Source: Nocardia puris (GTDB taxonomy: Bacteria > Actinomycetota > Actinomycetes > Mycobacteriales > Mycobacteriaceae). From it: 64,000 nt of DNA. Within the stretch, counting starts at the first letter, position 1, and every line of letters begins with the position of its first letter. Location: NCBI RefSeq assembly GCF_003315035.1, contig NZ_QNRE01000002.1:1-64000 (forward strand). The letters run 5' to 3'. Of the stretch, positions 9,261 to 18,380 are shown piece by piece. The notes under the pieces were generated by a model, which was not told where the DNA came from, made no database searches, and was given only the letters and a program-made list of their open reading frames with translations. The position numbers and the translations under genes were made by a program.

Positions 9261-9518
9261 TCAGGCGTCGAGGTCGGCGGCGACCAGCTCGGCGATCTTG
9301 TCCAGGGCGGCCTGATCATCGCTGGCGACGACGACCTCGGTGCCCTGGGTGGCGCCCAGCGTCATGATCATCAGCGCCGAGTTGGCGTCGACGGGTTCGC
9401 CGCCGACGAGCGACAGGGTCACGGGGACCCCCGCGGCGGTGGCGGCTTCGGCGATGAGCGCGGCCGGACGGGCATGCAGTCCGATGGACGAGCCGACGGT
9501 GACGGTGGTGCTCGGCAT
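9261..9518 (-). CDS. ptsH: HPr, phosphocarrier protein of the PTS
   Basis: Small cytoplasmic phosphocarrier (85 residues) that takes phosphate from Enzyme I and passes it to Enzyme IIA. The active site GLHARPA places the phosphorylated histidine at residue 15. The segment NSALMIMTLG (Ser47) corresponds to the regulatory serine region of Firmicutes HPr, but the surroundings differ, and HPr kinase control is not expected in actinobacteria. It is the last gene of the fruR-fruK-fruA-ptsH unit, 33 bases after fruA, and is followed by a terminator. Confidence 0.95.
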   Translation of the reverse strand: MPSTTVTVGSSIGLHARPAALIAEAATAAGVPVTLSLVGGEPVDANSALMIMTLGATQGTEVVVASDDQAALDKIAELVAADLDA

Positions 9519-9551
9519 GGTGTTCTCCTGTGGGTTGCGGGGTGGGCGGGG

Positions 9552-11552
9552 TCAGACGGTGGTGAGCGCGGGCTGCGCGACCGGGCGGGGCTTGGCGAAC
9601 TCCTTGGCGGCGGTGACGCACAGCGCGCCGACCAGTGTGCCCGCCGCCAGGGCCAGCACGAACCAGGCGATGCCGCCGACCGCGAAGAAGACGAAGATGC
9701 CGCCGTGCGGCGCGCTGAGGGTGGTGCCGGTGGCCATGATCAGCGCCCCGGTCACCGCGCCGCCCGCCATCATCGACGGGATCACCCGCAGCGGGTCGGC
9801 GGCGGCGAAGGGGATGGCGCCCTCGGAGATGAACGATGCGCCCAGCAGCCAGGCGGCCTTGCCGTTCTCCCGCTCGGCCGGCGTGTACAGCTTGGGGCGC
9901 AGCAGGGTGGACAGCGCCATGGCCAGCGGCGGCACCATGCCCGCGGCCATCACGGCCGCCATGATCTTCAGGGTGGCCGGATCGGTGACCGACAGGCCTG
10001 CGACGGCGAAGGCGTAGGCCGCCTTGTTGACCGGGCCGCCCAGGTCGAAGCACATCATCAGGCCGAGGATGACGCCGAGCGCGACCGCCGAGGTGCCCGA
10101 CAGCCCGTTCAGCCAGTCGGTGAGCCCGCTGGTGACGGCCGCCAGCGGCTTGCCGAGCAGCGCGAACATGATCACGCCGACGATCAGCGAGGCGAACAGC
10201 GGCACCACGACCACCGGCATCAGCCCGCGCGCCCACTGCGGCACCGGCCGTCGCGCGATCCACAGCGCCGTGATTCCGGCGATGAGACCGCCCACCAGGC
10301 CGCCGAGGAAGCCCGCGCCGACGAACACCGCGACCGCGCCCGCCGTGAATCCCGGTGCGAGACCGGGCCGGTCGGCGATCGCGAAGGCGATGTAGCCGGC
10401 CAGCGCGGGCACCAGGAAGCCGAAGGCCAGGGATCCGAGCTGGAACAGCACCGCGCCGAAGTAGGTGGCCAGCCCGCCCGCGGGCAGCTCGGTGAGCGAA
10501 TTGTCCAGCACGATGGTGCCCGCGGATTCGGAGATCTCGTAACCGCCGAGCAGGAAGCCGAGCGCGATGAGCAGGCCGCCCGCCGCGACGAACGGGATCA
10601 TGTAGCTCACGCCCGTGAGCAGGACCTGCCGCAGGCGCGTGCCCCAGCCGAGGGTCTCGGCGCCCTCCTCGCCCTCGGCCGGCGCGTCGCCGGAAACCTT
10701 GGCCGCCGAAGGGTTCTCGCTCGCCCGCACGGCCTCGGCGATCATGGCGTCGGGTTCGTTGATGGCGCGTTTGACGCCGGACTCGATGACGGGTTTGCCC
10801 GCGAACCGTTCGCGGCCCCGCACGCCCACGTCGGTGGCGAACACGACCGCGTCGGCGGAGGCGATGGCGTCGGCGGGCAGGGGCGTGCTCCCGCTCGAAC
10901 CCTGGGTCTCCACCAGGACTTTCACGCCCGCGCGCGAGCCGGCGGCGACGAGGGAGTCGGCGGCCATGTAGGTGTGGGCGATGCCGGTCGGGCAGGCGGT
11001 GACCGCGACGACCGTGCGTTCCGTGGCCGGAGTCGTTGTGGTGGCGGCCTTTTCGGCGGGCTCGGCAACGGGCGCCGCGGCCTGCGCGGGCGCCGGAGCG
11101 GGCGCGATCACGCCCTCCACCAGCGCGACAATCTCGGAAGGTACTGCCGCCGCACGCAACTGGCTCACGAATTCGGGACGGACCAGCGCCCGCGCCAGGC
11201 TCGACAGCAGCTTCATGTGCTCGGCCCCCGCCCCTTCCGGCGCGGCGATCAGGAAGACCAGATCGGCCGGGCCGTCGGGCGCCCCGAAATCGACCTTCGG
11301 CGCCAGCCGGGCGAAGCCCAGCGAGGCGGCGGTGACGGTCTCGGCGCGGCAGTGCGGGATGGCGATCCCGCCGGGTAGCCCGGTCGCCGATTGCGCCTCG
11401 CGCGCCAGGGCGGCGGCGGTGAGCGCGGACGCGTCCCCGGCGCGTCCGGCCTCGGTCAGCCGCGCGGCGAGCGCGGTGATGACCGAGTCTTTCGTGGCGC
11501 CGAGATCGGCGTCGAGCGTCACGAGATCGGCGGTGATGATCGGATCGCTCAT
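9552..11552 (-). CDS. fruA: Fructose-specific PTS Enzyme IIABC
   Basis: Fused permease of 666 residues that imports fructose as fructose 1-phosphate. Domain order is IIA, IIB, IIC. IIA (about residues 1-150) carries GGIAIPHCR with the phosphorylated His67. An Ala/Pro linker follows, then IIB (about 178-280) with the phosphocysteine in TACPTGIAHT (Cys187). IIC (about 310-650) is highly hydrophobic with GVSYMIPFVAAGGLLIALGF. The start ATG gives MSDPIITADL. It lies between fruK and ptsH, so the phosphorelay components are co-transcribed, with ptsI on the opposite strand. Confidence 0.95.
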   Translation of the reverse strand: MSDPIITADLVTLDADLGATKDSVITALAARLTEAGRAGDASALTAAALAREAQSATGLPGGIAIPHCRAETVTAASLGFARLAPKVDFGAPDGPADLVFLIAAPEGAGAEHMKLLSSLARALVRPEFVSQLRAAAVPSEIVALVEGVIAPAPAPAQAAAPVAEPAEKAATTTTPATERTVVAVTACPTGIAHTYMAADSLVAAGSRAGVKVLVETQGSSGSTPLPADAIASADAVVFATDVGVRGRERFAGKPVIESGVKRAINEPDAMIAEAVRASENPSAAKVSGDAPAEGEEGAETLGWGTRLRQVLLTGVSYMIPFVAAGGLLIALGFLLGGYEISESAGTIVLDNSLTELPAGGLATYFGAVLFQLGSLAFGFLVPALAGYIAFAIADRPGLAPGFTAGAVAVFVGAGFLGGLVGGLIAGITALWIARRPVPQWARGLMPVVVVPLFASLIVGVIMFALLGKPLAAVTSGLTDWLNGLSGTSAVALGVILGLMMCFDLGGPVNKAAYAFAVAGLSVTDPATLKIMAAVMAAGMVPPLAMALSTLLRPKLYTPAERENGKAAWLLGASFISEGAIPFAAADPLRVIPSMMAGGAVTGALIMATGTTLSAPHGGIFVFFAVGGIAWFVLALAAGTLVGALCVTAAKEFAKPRPVAQPALTTV

Positions 11553-11640
11553 GTCTGCGCCTCGCTAGCGCTCGGCTTCGGCATGCGTGACGCACGCTGG
11601 CACATGATTCGCTCTCTGCGTTCGCTCATGGCAGTGTCCT

Positions 11641-12591
11641 TCAGAGGTGGGGCAGGGGATGAAGCGCCGTCACGGAAACGGCGCCGGGGTCGGTGTGGCG
11701 CGGTGCGGGCAGTTCCGTGCCCGGCAGCGCGGCGGCGGCGCTGCCGTAGGCGACGGCGTGGCGGAGCCGGTCGGCGGGACCCGCGCCCGCCAGATCGGCG
11801 AGCAGGTACCCGGCCAGCGCCGAATCGCCCGCGCCCACGGTGCTGCGCGGGGTGATGGCGGGCGCGGTGGCGTACCAGGCGCCGTGCGCGTCGGCGAGCA
11901 CCGCGCCCGCGCCGCCCAGCGTCGCCAGCACGGCGCCGACCCCGCGTGACACGAGGGCGAGCGCGGCGCGGGCGGCGGCGGCCGGGTCCTCCAGCGCGTG
12001 CGGGTCGCCGCCGGTGAGCTGCGCGAGCTCCTCGGCGTTGGGCTTGAGGAGATCCGGTGCGGCACGGTCGAACTCGCCGGCCATCGCGCGCAGCGGGGCG
12101 TCGGAGGTGTCTACGGCCACGCGCGTGCCGCGCAGGCGGCGCACCAGCGAGACGTACCAGGCCGGATCGACGCCGGGCGGCAGGGAGCCGGAGAGCACCA
12201 CCCACTCGGCCGTGCCGGCCAGCGTCTCGAGTGTTGCGGCGAGTTCGTCCAGGCGCTCGGCGTCCAGGGTCGCGCCAGGTTCGTTGATCTTCGTCGTGGT
12301 GCCGTCGAGTTCGGCGAGGGTGAGGTTCACCCGGACCGGCCCGTCGGACGGGACCAGACGGTGGTCGATGCCCGCGTCGGTCAGCGCGCGGGGCAGCGGG
12401 TCGCCCGCGTTGCCCGGCAGCACCGCCACCGTTGCGGCGCCCGCGGCCGCGACCACGCGCGACACGTTCACACCCTTGCCGCCCGGGTGGGTGCTGACCG
12501 TGGTCGCGCGGTGCACGGCCCCGCGCCGCAGCGGTTCGGACAGCGTGACCGTGCGGTCGATGCTGGGATTGGCGGTGAGGGTGACGATCAT
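11641..12591 (-). CDS. fruK: 1-phosphofructokinase
   Basis: PfkB-family kinase of 316 residues that phosphorylates fructose 1-phosphate to fructose 1,6-bisphosphate. The N-terminal MIVTLTANPSIDRT and the HPGGKGVNVSRV motif bind the sugar phosphate; GAGDSALAGYL near the C-terminus holds the anion hole and catalytic Asp. I chose the ATG at 12591 because it overlaps the stop of the upstream regulator gene (ATGA) and matches the family N-terminus. A GTG eight codons earlier is less likely. Eighty-eight bases separate it from fruA. Confidence 0.95.
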   Translation of the reverse strand: MIVTLTANPSIDRTVTLSEPLRRGAVHRATTVSTHPGGKGVNVSRVVAAAGAATVAVLPGNAGDPLPRALTDAGIDHRLVPSDGPVRVNLTLAELDGTTTKINEPGATLDAERLDELAATLETLAGTAEWVVLSGSLPPGVDPAWYVSLVRRLRGTRVAVDTSDAPLRAMAGEFDRAAPDLLKPNAEELAQLTGGDPHALEDPAAAARAALALVSRGVGAVLATLGGAGAVLADAHGAWYATAPAITPRSTVGAGDSALAGYLLADLAGAGPADRLRHAVAYGSAAAALPGTELPAPRHTDPGAVSVTALHPLPHL

Positions 12592-13355
12592 GCCGCCACC
12601 ACCTCGATGCCGCACTGTTCCAGTTCGCTGTGCACCGAGGACGGCAGCCCCGAATCGGTGACCAGCACGTCGACCTCGTCGATCGAAGCGAAGCGCACGA
12701 AATCCTCGCGCCCGATCTTTGTGGAGTCGGCGACCACCACCACGCGGTGCGCCCCCGCGACCATCGCGCGCTTGACGGCGGCCTCGTCGAAATCGGGGGT
12801 GGACAGGCCGTGCGCGGTGGTGAGCGCGTTGGTGCCCAGGAACAGGGTGTCCACCCGCAGGTCGGCGATCATGCGCAGCGTCTCCGGGCCGACCGCGGCC
12901 TGCGTGACGCCGCGGACCCGGCCGCCGAGCAGGTGCAACTGCATGCCGGTGTGCGCGCCGAGCCGAGCGGCGATCGGGATCGAGTTCGTGACGGCGACCA
13001 GGTCACGATCGGCGGGCAGCAGCGCCGCGATGCGCGCGGTGGTGGTGCCCGCGTCGAACAGGACGCTGCCGCCGGTGGGTGGCAGGTAGTCCAGCGCCGC
13101 TTTGGCGATGCGCTCCTTCTCCGCGGTCTGCGAGTGCTCGCGCTCGGTGGTGCCGAGTTCGATCGCGGTGAGCGCGGCGGCGGGCACCGCGCCCCCGTGC
13201 ACGCGGCGCACCAGGCCCATGCGGTCGAGGACGGCGAGGTCGCGGCGCACGGTCTCGGTGGTGACGCCGTAGAGCTCGGCGAGTTCGGCGACCGCAATGC
13301 GGCCACGGTGGCCCACCAGGGTGGCGATGGCCTGTTGCCGTTCCTCCGCGTACAT
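12588..13355 (-). CDS. fruR: DeoR-family regulator of the fructose operon
   Basis: DeoR/GlpR-type repressor, 255 residues. The N-terminal winged helix has MYAEERQQAIATLV and a recognition helix in YGVTTETVRRDLAVL, followed by RRVHGGA, the family signature. The C-terminal sugar-phosphate sensor domain carries LFDAGTTT and VVVADSTKIG. It is the first gene of the minus-strand fructose operon and is coupled to fruK. By analogy the effector should be fructose 1-phosphate or a related phosphate. Repeats in the intergenic region to ptsI are candidate binding sites. Confidence 0.9.
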   Translation of the reverse strand: MYAEERQQAIATLVGHRGRIAVAELAELYGVTTETVRRDLAVLDRMGLVRRVHGGAVPAAALTAIELGTTEREHSQTAEKERIAKAALDYLPPTGGSVLFDAGTTTARIAALLPADRDLVAVTNSIPIAARLGAHTGMQLHLLGGRVRGVTQAAVGPETLRMIADLRVDTLFLGTNALTTAHGLSTPDFDEAAVKRAMVAGAHRVVVVADSTKIGREDFVRFASIDEVDVLVTDSGLPSSVHSELEQCGIEVVAA

Positions 13356-13372
13356 CCGAGCCTCCGAGGTAG

Positions 13373-13412
13373 ATGTTGTTTCATGTTGTTTTATGCCCGT
13401 GTGTGTTGCTTT
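13373..13412. promoter_or_regulatory. Direct repeats between fruR and ptsI, candidate FruR operator
   Basis: TGTTGTTT occurs at 13374 and again at 13384, with a near copy TGTTGCTT at 13404, so the units are spaced 10 and 20 bases apart, one and two helical turns. This AT-richer patch stands out in GC-rich DNA and sits in the divergent promoter region. Repeated short motifs on one face of the helix are typical of DeoR-family operators. Binding by FruR is inferred. Confidence 0.55.
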
Positions 13413-13498
13413 GTCAAGGGTTTGGCGTAGTCTGGATCACAACGGTGATGTGGTCGCATGACCGCCCGGCTCGCTCGACAGCGGTGTGGAGGAGAACG

Positions 13499-15184
13499 AT
13501 GACGATGGAATCTCAGCAGGTGGAGATGGTGCTGACCGGTATTCCGGCGGTCGCGGGCATCGCCGTGGGCCCGGTCGTGCGGCCCGCGCCCCGCGTGTCC
13601 GCGGATGTCCGAACGGGCCCGATTCCGGAATCCGATCGCGACGCCGAGGCGGAGGCCCTGCGCGCCGCGGCCGCCACCGTCGCCGCCCGCCTGCGGGAAC
13701 GGGCCGCCGCCGCGAGCGGAGCCGCCGCCGAGGTGCTCGCCGCGAACGCCGCGATGGCCGCCGATCCGGGCTGGCTCGCGGCCGCGCGCAAACGCATCGA
13801 CGCGGGCGACCCGGCCCCGGCCGCCGCGTCGGCCGCCACCGAGGAGTTCGCCACGCTGTTCACCCGCCTCGGCGGCCTGATGGCCGAACGCGTCACCGAC
13901 CTGCGCGACGTGTGCGACCGCGTGGTGGCGGAGCTGGCGGGCGCGCCCGAGCCCGGCGTGCCCACGCCCGAGCGGCCGTCCGTGCTGCTGGCCGAGGATC
14001 TGGCCCCCGCCGACACCGCCGGGCTCGATCCCGCGCTGGTCGTCGGCATCGCCACCTCGCTCGGCGGCGCGACCAGCCACACCGCCATCATCGCCCGCCA
14101 GCTCGGCATCCCCTGCGTGGTCGGCGTCGCCGGGCTCGACGACGTGCCCGTGGGGGCCGAGGTCCTGGTGGACGGCGGCGCGGGCTCGGTGACCGTCGGG
14201 CCCGACCCGCGCGAGGCCGCGCGCCTCGTCGCGGAGTATCGCGCGATCGTCGTGCGCAACGCCGCGTGGACCGGGCCCGGGGCCACCTCCGACGGCCACC
14301 GGGTGGAGGTGCTGGCGAACGTGCAGGACGGGGCGGGCGCCCGCGCGGCGGGGGAGACCGCCGCCGAGGGCATCGGCCTGTTTCGCACCGAATTGTGTTT
14401 CCTGGACCGGGATTCCGAACCCACCGTGGCCGAACAGGAGGCGATCTACCGCGAGGTCCTCGACGCCTACCCCGACGGGAAGGTGGTGGTGCGCACGCTC
14501 GACGCCGGGTCGGACAAGCCGCTGCGCTTCGCCACCCACCCCGACGAGGCCAACCCGGCCCTGGGCGTGCGCGGCATCCGTATCGCCGCCCGCGACGCCG
14601 GGATATTGGACCGCCAGCTCGACGCCGTCGCGGCCGCCGGCGCCGGCCGGACCGCCCGGCCGTGGGTGATGGCCCCGATGATCGCGACCCCGGCCGAGGC
14701 CGAGGATTTCGCCGCGCGGGCGCGGGCGCGGAATCTGGTGGCGGGCGTGATGATCGAGGTGCCCGCCGCCGCCCTGCTGGCCGAGGCGATCCTGGCCCGC
14801 GTCGATTTCGTCTCGATCGGCACCAACGACCTGGCCCAGTACACGATGGCGGCCGACCGCATGTCGCCCGAGCTGGCGGCGCTCACCGATCCGTGGCAGC
14901 CCGCCGTGCTCGCACTCGTCGCCCGCACGGCGGCGGCCGGACGCGCCGAGGGCAAGCCGGTCGGCGTCTGCGGCGAGGCCGCCGCCGATCCCGTATTGGC
15001 TTGCGTCCTCACCGGTTTGGGCGTCACGTCGCTGTCGGCCGCGGCGCCGGCCGTCGCCGCCGTCGGGGCGACGCTGGCCACGGTGACGCAGGACGCCTGC
15101 CGCCGCGCGGGGGAAGCGGTGCTGTCGACCACCACGCCGGAAGAGGCGCGGGCGGTGGCGCGCCGAATCCTGTTCGGGGACTGA
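13499..15184 (+). CDS. ptsI: PTS Enzyme I (phosphoenolpyruvate-protein phosphotransferase)
   Basis: Cytoplasmic enzyme of 561 residues that transfers phosphate from phosphoenolpyruvate to HPr. The phosphohistidine swivel domain shows GGATSHTAIIARQLGIPCVV with the active His at residue 194. The PEP-binding barrel contains TEFLF-type RTELCFLDRD, LGVRGIRI, SIGTNDLAQYTMAADR and GVCGEAAADP with the catalytic cysteine. The ATG at 13499 is preceded by GGAGGAG at a five-base spacing; upstream in-frame codons have no such site. It diverges from fruR, so one intergenic region can coordinate both. Confidence 0.95.
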   Translation: MTMESQQVEMVLTGIPAVAGIAVGPVVRPAPRVSADVRTGPIPESDRDAEAEALRAAAATVAARLRERAAAASGAAAEVLAANAAMAADPGWLAAARKRIDAGDPAPAAASAATEEFATLFTRLGGLMAERVTDLRDVCDRVVAELAGAPEPGVPTPERPSVLLAEDLAPADTAGLDPALVVGIATSLGGATSHTAIIARQLGIPCVVGVAGLDDVPVGAEVLVDGGAGSVTVGPDPREAARLVAEYRAIVVRNAAWTGPGATSDGHRVEVLANVQDGAGARAAGETAAEGIGLFRTELCFLDRDSEPTVAEQEAIYREVLDAYPDGKVVVRTLDAGSDKPLRFATHPDEANPALGVRGIRIAARDAGILDRQLDAVAAAGAGRTARPWVMAPMIATPAEAEDFAARARARNLVAGVMIEVPAAALLAEAILARVDFVSIGTNDLAQYTMAADRMSPELAALTDPWQPAVLALVARTAAAGRAEGKPVGVCGEAAADPVLACVLTGLGVTSLSAAAPAVAAVGATLATVTQDACRRAGEAVLSTTTPEEARAVARRILFGD

Positions 15185-15203
15185 CGGTTCGACGCCCGGT
15201 CGC

Positions 15204-15842
15204 TCACCCTCCAGGCGGGTGAGCGTCGGCCGTCGCGCCGAGCACCCACCCCGACTCCACCGATGCCCGGCTGCACTCCGGATCGTCGCCCGCCGCGACG
15301 AACAGGGCCGTGAGCATCGGCACCGCGAGTCCGAGCGCCTCGTGGGGGAGCGGGCCGGTGGCGGTGAGCGAGGCCAGGCCGTGGCCGACCACCCAGGTCT
15401 GCGTGGCGAGTTCGAGCGCGTCCACGTCCTCGCGGAATCGTCCGGCCGCCGTCGCCCGGCCGACCGCGACCACGAGCTTGTGCAAGCTCGCGTCGGCGGC
15501 CGCCGTGTCCTCCAATTCGAAACCCGCGTCGAACATCACGCGGTACAGGTCCGGATTCTCCAGTGCGTTGTCCAGATACGCGGCCCCCAGCGCGGCCAGA
15601 TCGCGCACCGGATCGGCGGTCTCGGGCACCTCGCTCAGTTTCGCCGAGAGGCGCACGAAACCCTCCTGCCGCAACGCTTTCCACAGCCCGTCCATGCCGT
15701 CGAAGTAGGTGTAGACGGCCATGGTCGACACCGTCGTGCCCGCGACCAGCCCGCGCAGGGTGACCGCCTCGCGACGCCGCAACATCGCCGCGGCCCGCTC
15801 CAGCAGCAGCGCGCGGATCTCCGGATTTCTCGCCCGAGGCAT
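15204..15842 (-). CDS. TetR-family transcriptional regulator
   Basis: TetR/AcrR-type repressor of 212 residues from the ATG at 15842 (MPRARNPEIR); an upstream start five codons earlier is possible. The helix-turn-helix is in residues about 25-55, with VTLRGLVAGTTVSTMAVYTY and the characteristic YFDGMDGLW. The rest is the ligand-binding domain. It converges with ptsI and diverges from the RidA gene; a palindrome lies between the two divergent starts, so it likely represses itself and perhaps ridA. Effector unknown. Confidence 0.85.
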   Translation of the reverse strand: MPRARNPEIRALLLERAAAMLRRREAVTLRGLVAGTTVSTMAVYTYFDGMDGLWKALRQEGFVRLSAKLSEVPETADPVRDLAALGAAYLDNALENPDLYRVMFDAGFELEDTAAADASLHKLVVAVGRATAAGRFREDVDALELATQTWVVGHGLASLTATGPLPHEALGLAVPMLTALFVAAGDDPECSRASVESGWVLGATADAHPPGG

Positions 15843-15853
15843 GGACCGATGAT

Positions 15854-15876
15854 ACATAACATAGCTATGCTATAGA
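15854..15876. promoter_or_regulatory. Palindromic operator upstream of the TetR gene
   Basis: A perfect 10-base palindrome CATAGCTATG at 15860-15869 sits in an AT-rich patch with further partial symmetry (ACATAGCTATGCTATA). Placed 18 bases upstream of the TetR start, it is a likely binding site of that regulator. Confidence 0.5.
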
Positions 15877-15919
15877 ACGAGCCGCGTGAAGCGGATCGAT
15901 CCGACATGAAGGAGCGGTC

Positions 15920-16327
15920 ATGGCCGTCACCCTGGTCAATCCCGAGGGATTGCCGAAACCCGATGTGTACCGCCAGCTTTCGATCGCGCAGGGGTCGCGG
16001 CTGGTGTTCCTGGCCGGGCAGGTCGCCCGCGACGCCGAGGGCAACAAGGTCGGCGAGGGCGATTTCGCCGCCCAGGTGGAGCAGGCGTACCTGAACGTGG
16101 CGACCGCGCTGGCCGAGGTCGGCGGCTCGTTCGACGACGTCGCCAAACTCACCATCTACGTGGTCGACTGGAACGCCGAGAAGTACCCGCTGCTCGGCGA
16201 GGGCGTCGCGCGCGCCGCCGCGAAACTGGGCGTGGACCCGGTCAAACCGATCACCCTGCTCGGCGTCGCCGCGCTCGGCGAGCCCGATCTGCTGGTCGAG
16301 GTGGAGGCCACCGCGGTGCTGGACTGA
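15920..16327 (+). CDS. RidA/YjgF-family protein
   Basis: RidA superfamily protein of 135 residues. Members deaminate reactive enamines/imines or act as related small-molecule hydrolases in the cytoplasm, usually as trimers. The family pattern is seen in [38 protein letters not shown] and the C-terminal [11 protein letters not shown], but the arginine of canonical RidA (usually in a PVRA/PARA-type context) is not evident, so this is a subfamily with unknown substrate. The ATG at 15920 has GAAGGAG upstream. It diverges from the TetR gene. Confidence 0.85.
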   Translation: MAVTLVNPEGLPKPDVYRQLSIAQGSRLVFLAGQVARDAEGNKVGEGDFAAQVEQAYLNVATALAEVGGSFDDVAKLTIYVVDWNAEKYPLLGEGVARAAAKLGVDPVKPITLLGVAALGEPDLLVEVEATAVLD

Positions 16328-16430
16328 TCACCCCAGGTCAGAGGCTATTTTTGTTTCAATCTCCGGTGAGTGGGAAACCCGCTGGCACCGGCTGCTCGAA
16401 CCGGGGCGGCCCGCAACCGGAGGTGAGCCC

Positions 16431-16685
16431 ATGACGCCGGCACGGTCGGGAACGGTGAGCTGGTCACGCGGCACGGTCGCGTGGTTCGACGCACCGAAGG
16501 GTTTCGGATTCATCACCGCCGACGGGGACCCGCGCGCCCTCGTCTACGTCGACTTCTCGTGCATCGAGATGGCCGGCTACCGCACCCTCGTCGAGGGTCA
16601 GCGGGTGGAGTTCCTCCGGTCCCGGCACCGATCGGAGGCGGCCGCGGTGCGCGTGTCCGCCGCGTCCGGGCGGATCGCCGCCTGA
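16431..16685 (+). CDS. Cold-shock-domain protein, divergent
   Basis: A single cold-shock (OB-fold) domain of 84 residues. RNP-1 is recognisable as [10 protein letters not shown]; the RNP-2 region reads [10 protein letters not shown] where classical Csp proteins have VFVHFS, so the nucleic-acid-binding surface is changed. The N-terminus is extended by about ten residues and the C-terminus is basic and Ser/Ala-rich. Likely a nucleic acid chaperone or a regulator rather than a main cold-shock protein. GGAGG lies upstream of the ATG. Confidence 0.8.
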   Translation: MTPARSGTVSWSRGTVAWFDAPKGFGFITADGDPRALVYVDFSCIEMAGYRTLVEGQRVEFLRSRHRSEAAAVRVSAASGRIAA

Positions 16686-16695
16686 GCCTTCGGTC

Positions 16696-17607
16696 TCAGT
16701 GCTCCGGGCGGGCGATGATGAGCGGGCAGTCGATGCTGTGCAACAGGGCTTGCGACGTCGAGCCGAGCGTCATCCCCGCGAACCCGCCCTTGCCGTGACT
16801 GCCCACCACCACGAGCTGCGCGTGCGCCGATTCGGTGAGCAGCCGCCGCGCCGGGCGGTCCTCGGCCACCACCCGCCGCACCCGCACCTCGGGGTTCTCG
16901 GCGAGCGCGGGCGCGATGCTCTCCTCGAGGAGTCGCGCGCCCTCGCGCTGGGAGTCGGCGACCTCGGCGTGGCGCAGGTAGCGGGTCCACGCGTGCACGG
17001 CGACCAGTTCGACGCCGCGGCGCGCGGCCTCGTCGAAGGCGAGCGCGACCGCCCGCGCGCTCTGGGGTGACGCGTCCACGCCCACCACCACGGGAGCCGT
17101 CCGGTCCGGCGGCGGACCGGTGACGATCGCGACCGGACCGGGTGCGTGCCTGGCCAGCGCGGTGCTCACCGAACCGAGCAGGCTGCGGTGGTAGGCGCCC
17201 AGTCCGCGGGAACCGACCACTACGAGCCGGGCCGTGGTCGCCGCGGCGCACAGTGTGGGAATGGGGGCGTCGTCCACGAGGTCGGCGGTCACCTCGATCT
17301 CGGTGATCGGTTCGGCGGCGGCCGTCGCCACCTCCGCGGCGATCGCCAGCGCGTCGCGCGCGTTCTCCAGGTAGCGCTCGCGGTGGGCGCGCAACTCCTC
17401 GGCGTCGGCCTCGTCGGGCTCGCCGACCGCGCACACGATGCGCAGCGGGACGTCGTGCAGCGCCGCGTCAATCGCCGCCCACCGGGTGGCGTGCAGGGCA
17501 TCCTCCGAGGCGTCGATGCCGACGACGACCGGCGCCCTCAGCACGGGCGCACCGGAGTGGAACGGTCGAGTGGGCGGACGCGGATCCGGTCGGCCACTGG
17601 CGATCAC
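16696..17607 (-). CDS. Universal stress protein with two Usp domains
   Basis: Tandem Usp protein of up to 303 residues. Domain one starts at VVVGIDASEDALHATRWA and ends with the ATP-binding loop VVVGSRGLGAYHRSLLGS; domain two repeats this as VVVGVDASPQSARAVALA and VVVGSHGKGGFAGMTLGS. The G-x2-G-x9-GS pattern in both halves suggests ATP binding, as in mycobacterial dormancy-linked Usp proteins. The start is uncertain: the GTG at 17607 has a Shine-Dalgarno-like stretch too close, and the GTG at 17544, just before the first domain, is a good alternative. It converges with the cold-shock gene. Confidence 0.88.
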   Translation of the reverse strand: MIASGRPDPRPPTRPFHSGAPVLRAPVVVGIDASEDALHATRWAAIDAALHDVPLRIVCAVGEPDEADAEELRAHRERYLENARDALAIAAEVATAAAEPITEIEVTADLVDDAPIPTLCAAATTARLVVVGSRGLGAYHRSLLGSVSTALARHAPGPVAIVTGPPPDRTAPVVVGVDASPQSARAVALAFDEAARRGVELVAVHAWTRYLRHAEVADSQREGARLLEESIAPALAENPEVRVRRVVAEDRPARRLLTESAHAQLVVVGSHGKGGFAGMTLGSTSQALLHSIDCPLIIARPEH

Positions 17608-17860
17608 CTCCGCTTCTGGCGAACCACGGGCCCGCCGGGGGACGGGCCGTCGGACGTGACCTCACATCGTACGCCCCGGCCGGAGGTCGCTTCCGGCCGA
17701 CACGCCGCAGGTGGCCGCGCGGCCGGAAGTGACTGGGCGGCAATGGGGATGCGCGCGCCGGGGACCTATCCAGCGCGACTCCTGGGACGAATGTCAGGGG
17801 GAGTCGACGCGAGGTTCGCCGCCGGACGCAGGCGGCGCGTATACGTGGAGTGCAGGTGCG

Positions 17861-18343
17861 ATGTCGGGGTCGTCGGTCGGCAGAACGGTGGTGCGGGTGG
17901 TGACGAGCGAGGGCGGCGGAACAGCGCTGCCGTCACGAGAACTGGTGTTGCGGGCCGTGTGTGGCGTTCTCGACGAGGACGATCCGCTGCTGGCGGCCGC
18001 CCACCAGTTGTCCCGGCTGCACGAGCAGCGCGAGGCCGGCACCGCCGAGACGTCCGATATCGATTGGCAGCGCGCCCGGCTCGTCTGCGAGATCGACCGC
18101 TGGGTCGGCCTGCTCACCCCACCCCCGAGCCCGGAAGCGCCCCTGCACACCGAAAGCGTCGGCACCGTCGTCGACCGCCTCGCCCAACTCGCCGTCCTCA
18201 CCTACCTGGCCCTGGCCCGCGGCTGCGACGACCGCCTCGCCGACTCCCAGCAGCGCCTCCACGAATTGAGCTGGGCCTACGACGATCTCATCGCCGAAAT
18301 CCGCACCGGCACGCGCCGCCTCCCCGGCGTGGACCTCGACTGA
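17861..18343 (+). CDS. DUF4254 family protein
   Basis: Cytoplasmic protein of 160 residues without signal or membrane span. The pattern LPSRELVLRAVCG, LLAAAHQLSRLHE, DIDWQRARLVCEIDRWV and LHTESVGTVVDRLAQLAVL matches the DUF4254 family as I know it from Nocardia; function is unknown. I chose the ATG at 17861 because conserved sequence starts soon after; the frame is open to 17711. It converges with the secreted six-cysteine protein gene with only 37 bases between stops. Confidence 0.7.
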   Translation: MSGSSVGRTVVRVVTSEGGGTALPSRELVLRAVCGVLDEDDPLLAAAHQLSRLHEQREAGTAETSDIDWQRARLVCEIDRWVGLLTPPPSPEAPLHTESVGTVVDRLAQLAVLTYLALARGCDDRLADSQQRLHELSWAYDDLIAEIRTGTRRLPGVDLD

Positions 18344-18380
18344 CGCGGAAGTCGTTGCGCGGCAGGATCATCTGCGACCT

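Noticed and set aside
9156..11378. Long open frame on the plus strand opposite fruA (740 codons)
   Set aside because: It is antisense to a certain PTS gene, is made of Gly/Arg/Asp-rich low-complexity sequence and results from high GC lacking stop codons.
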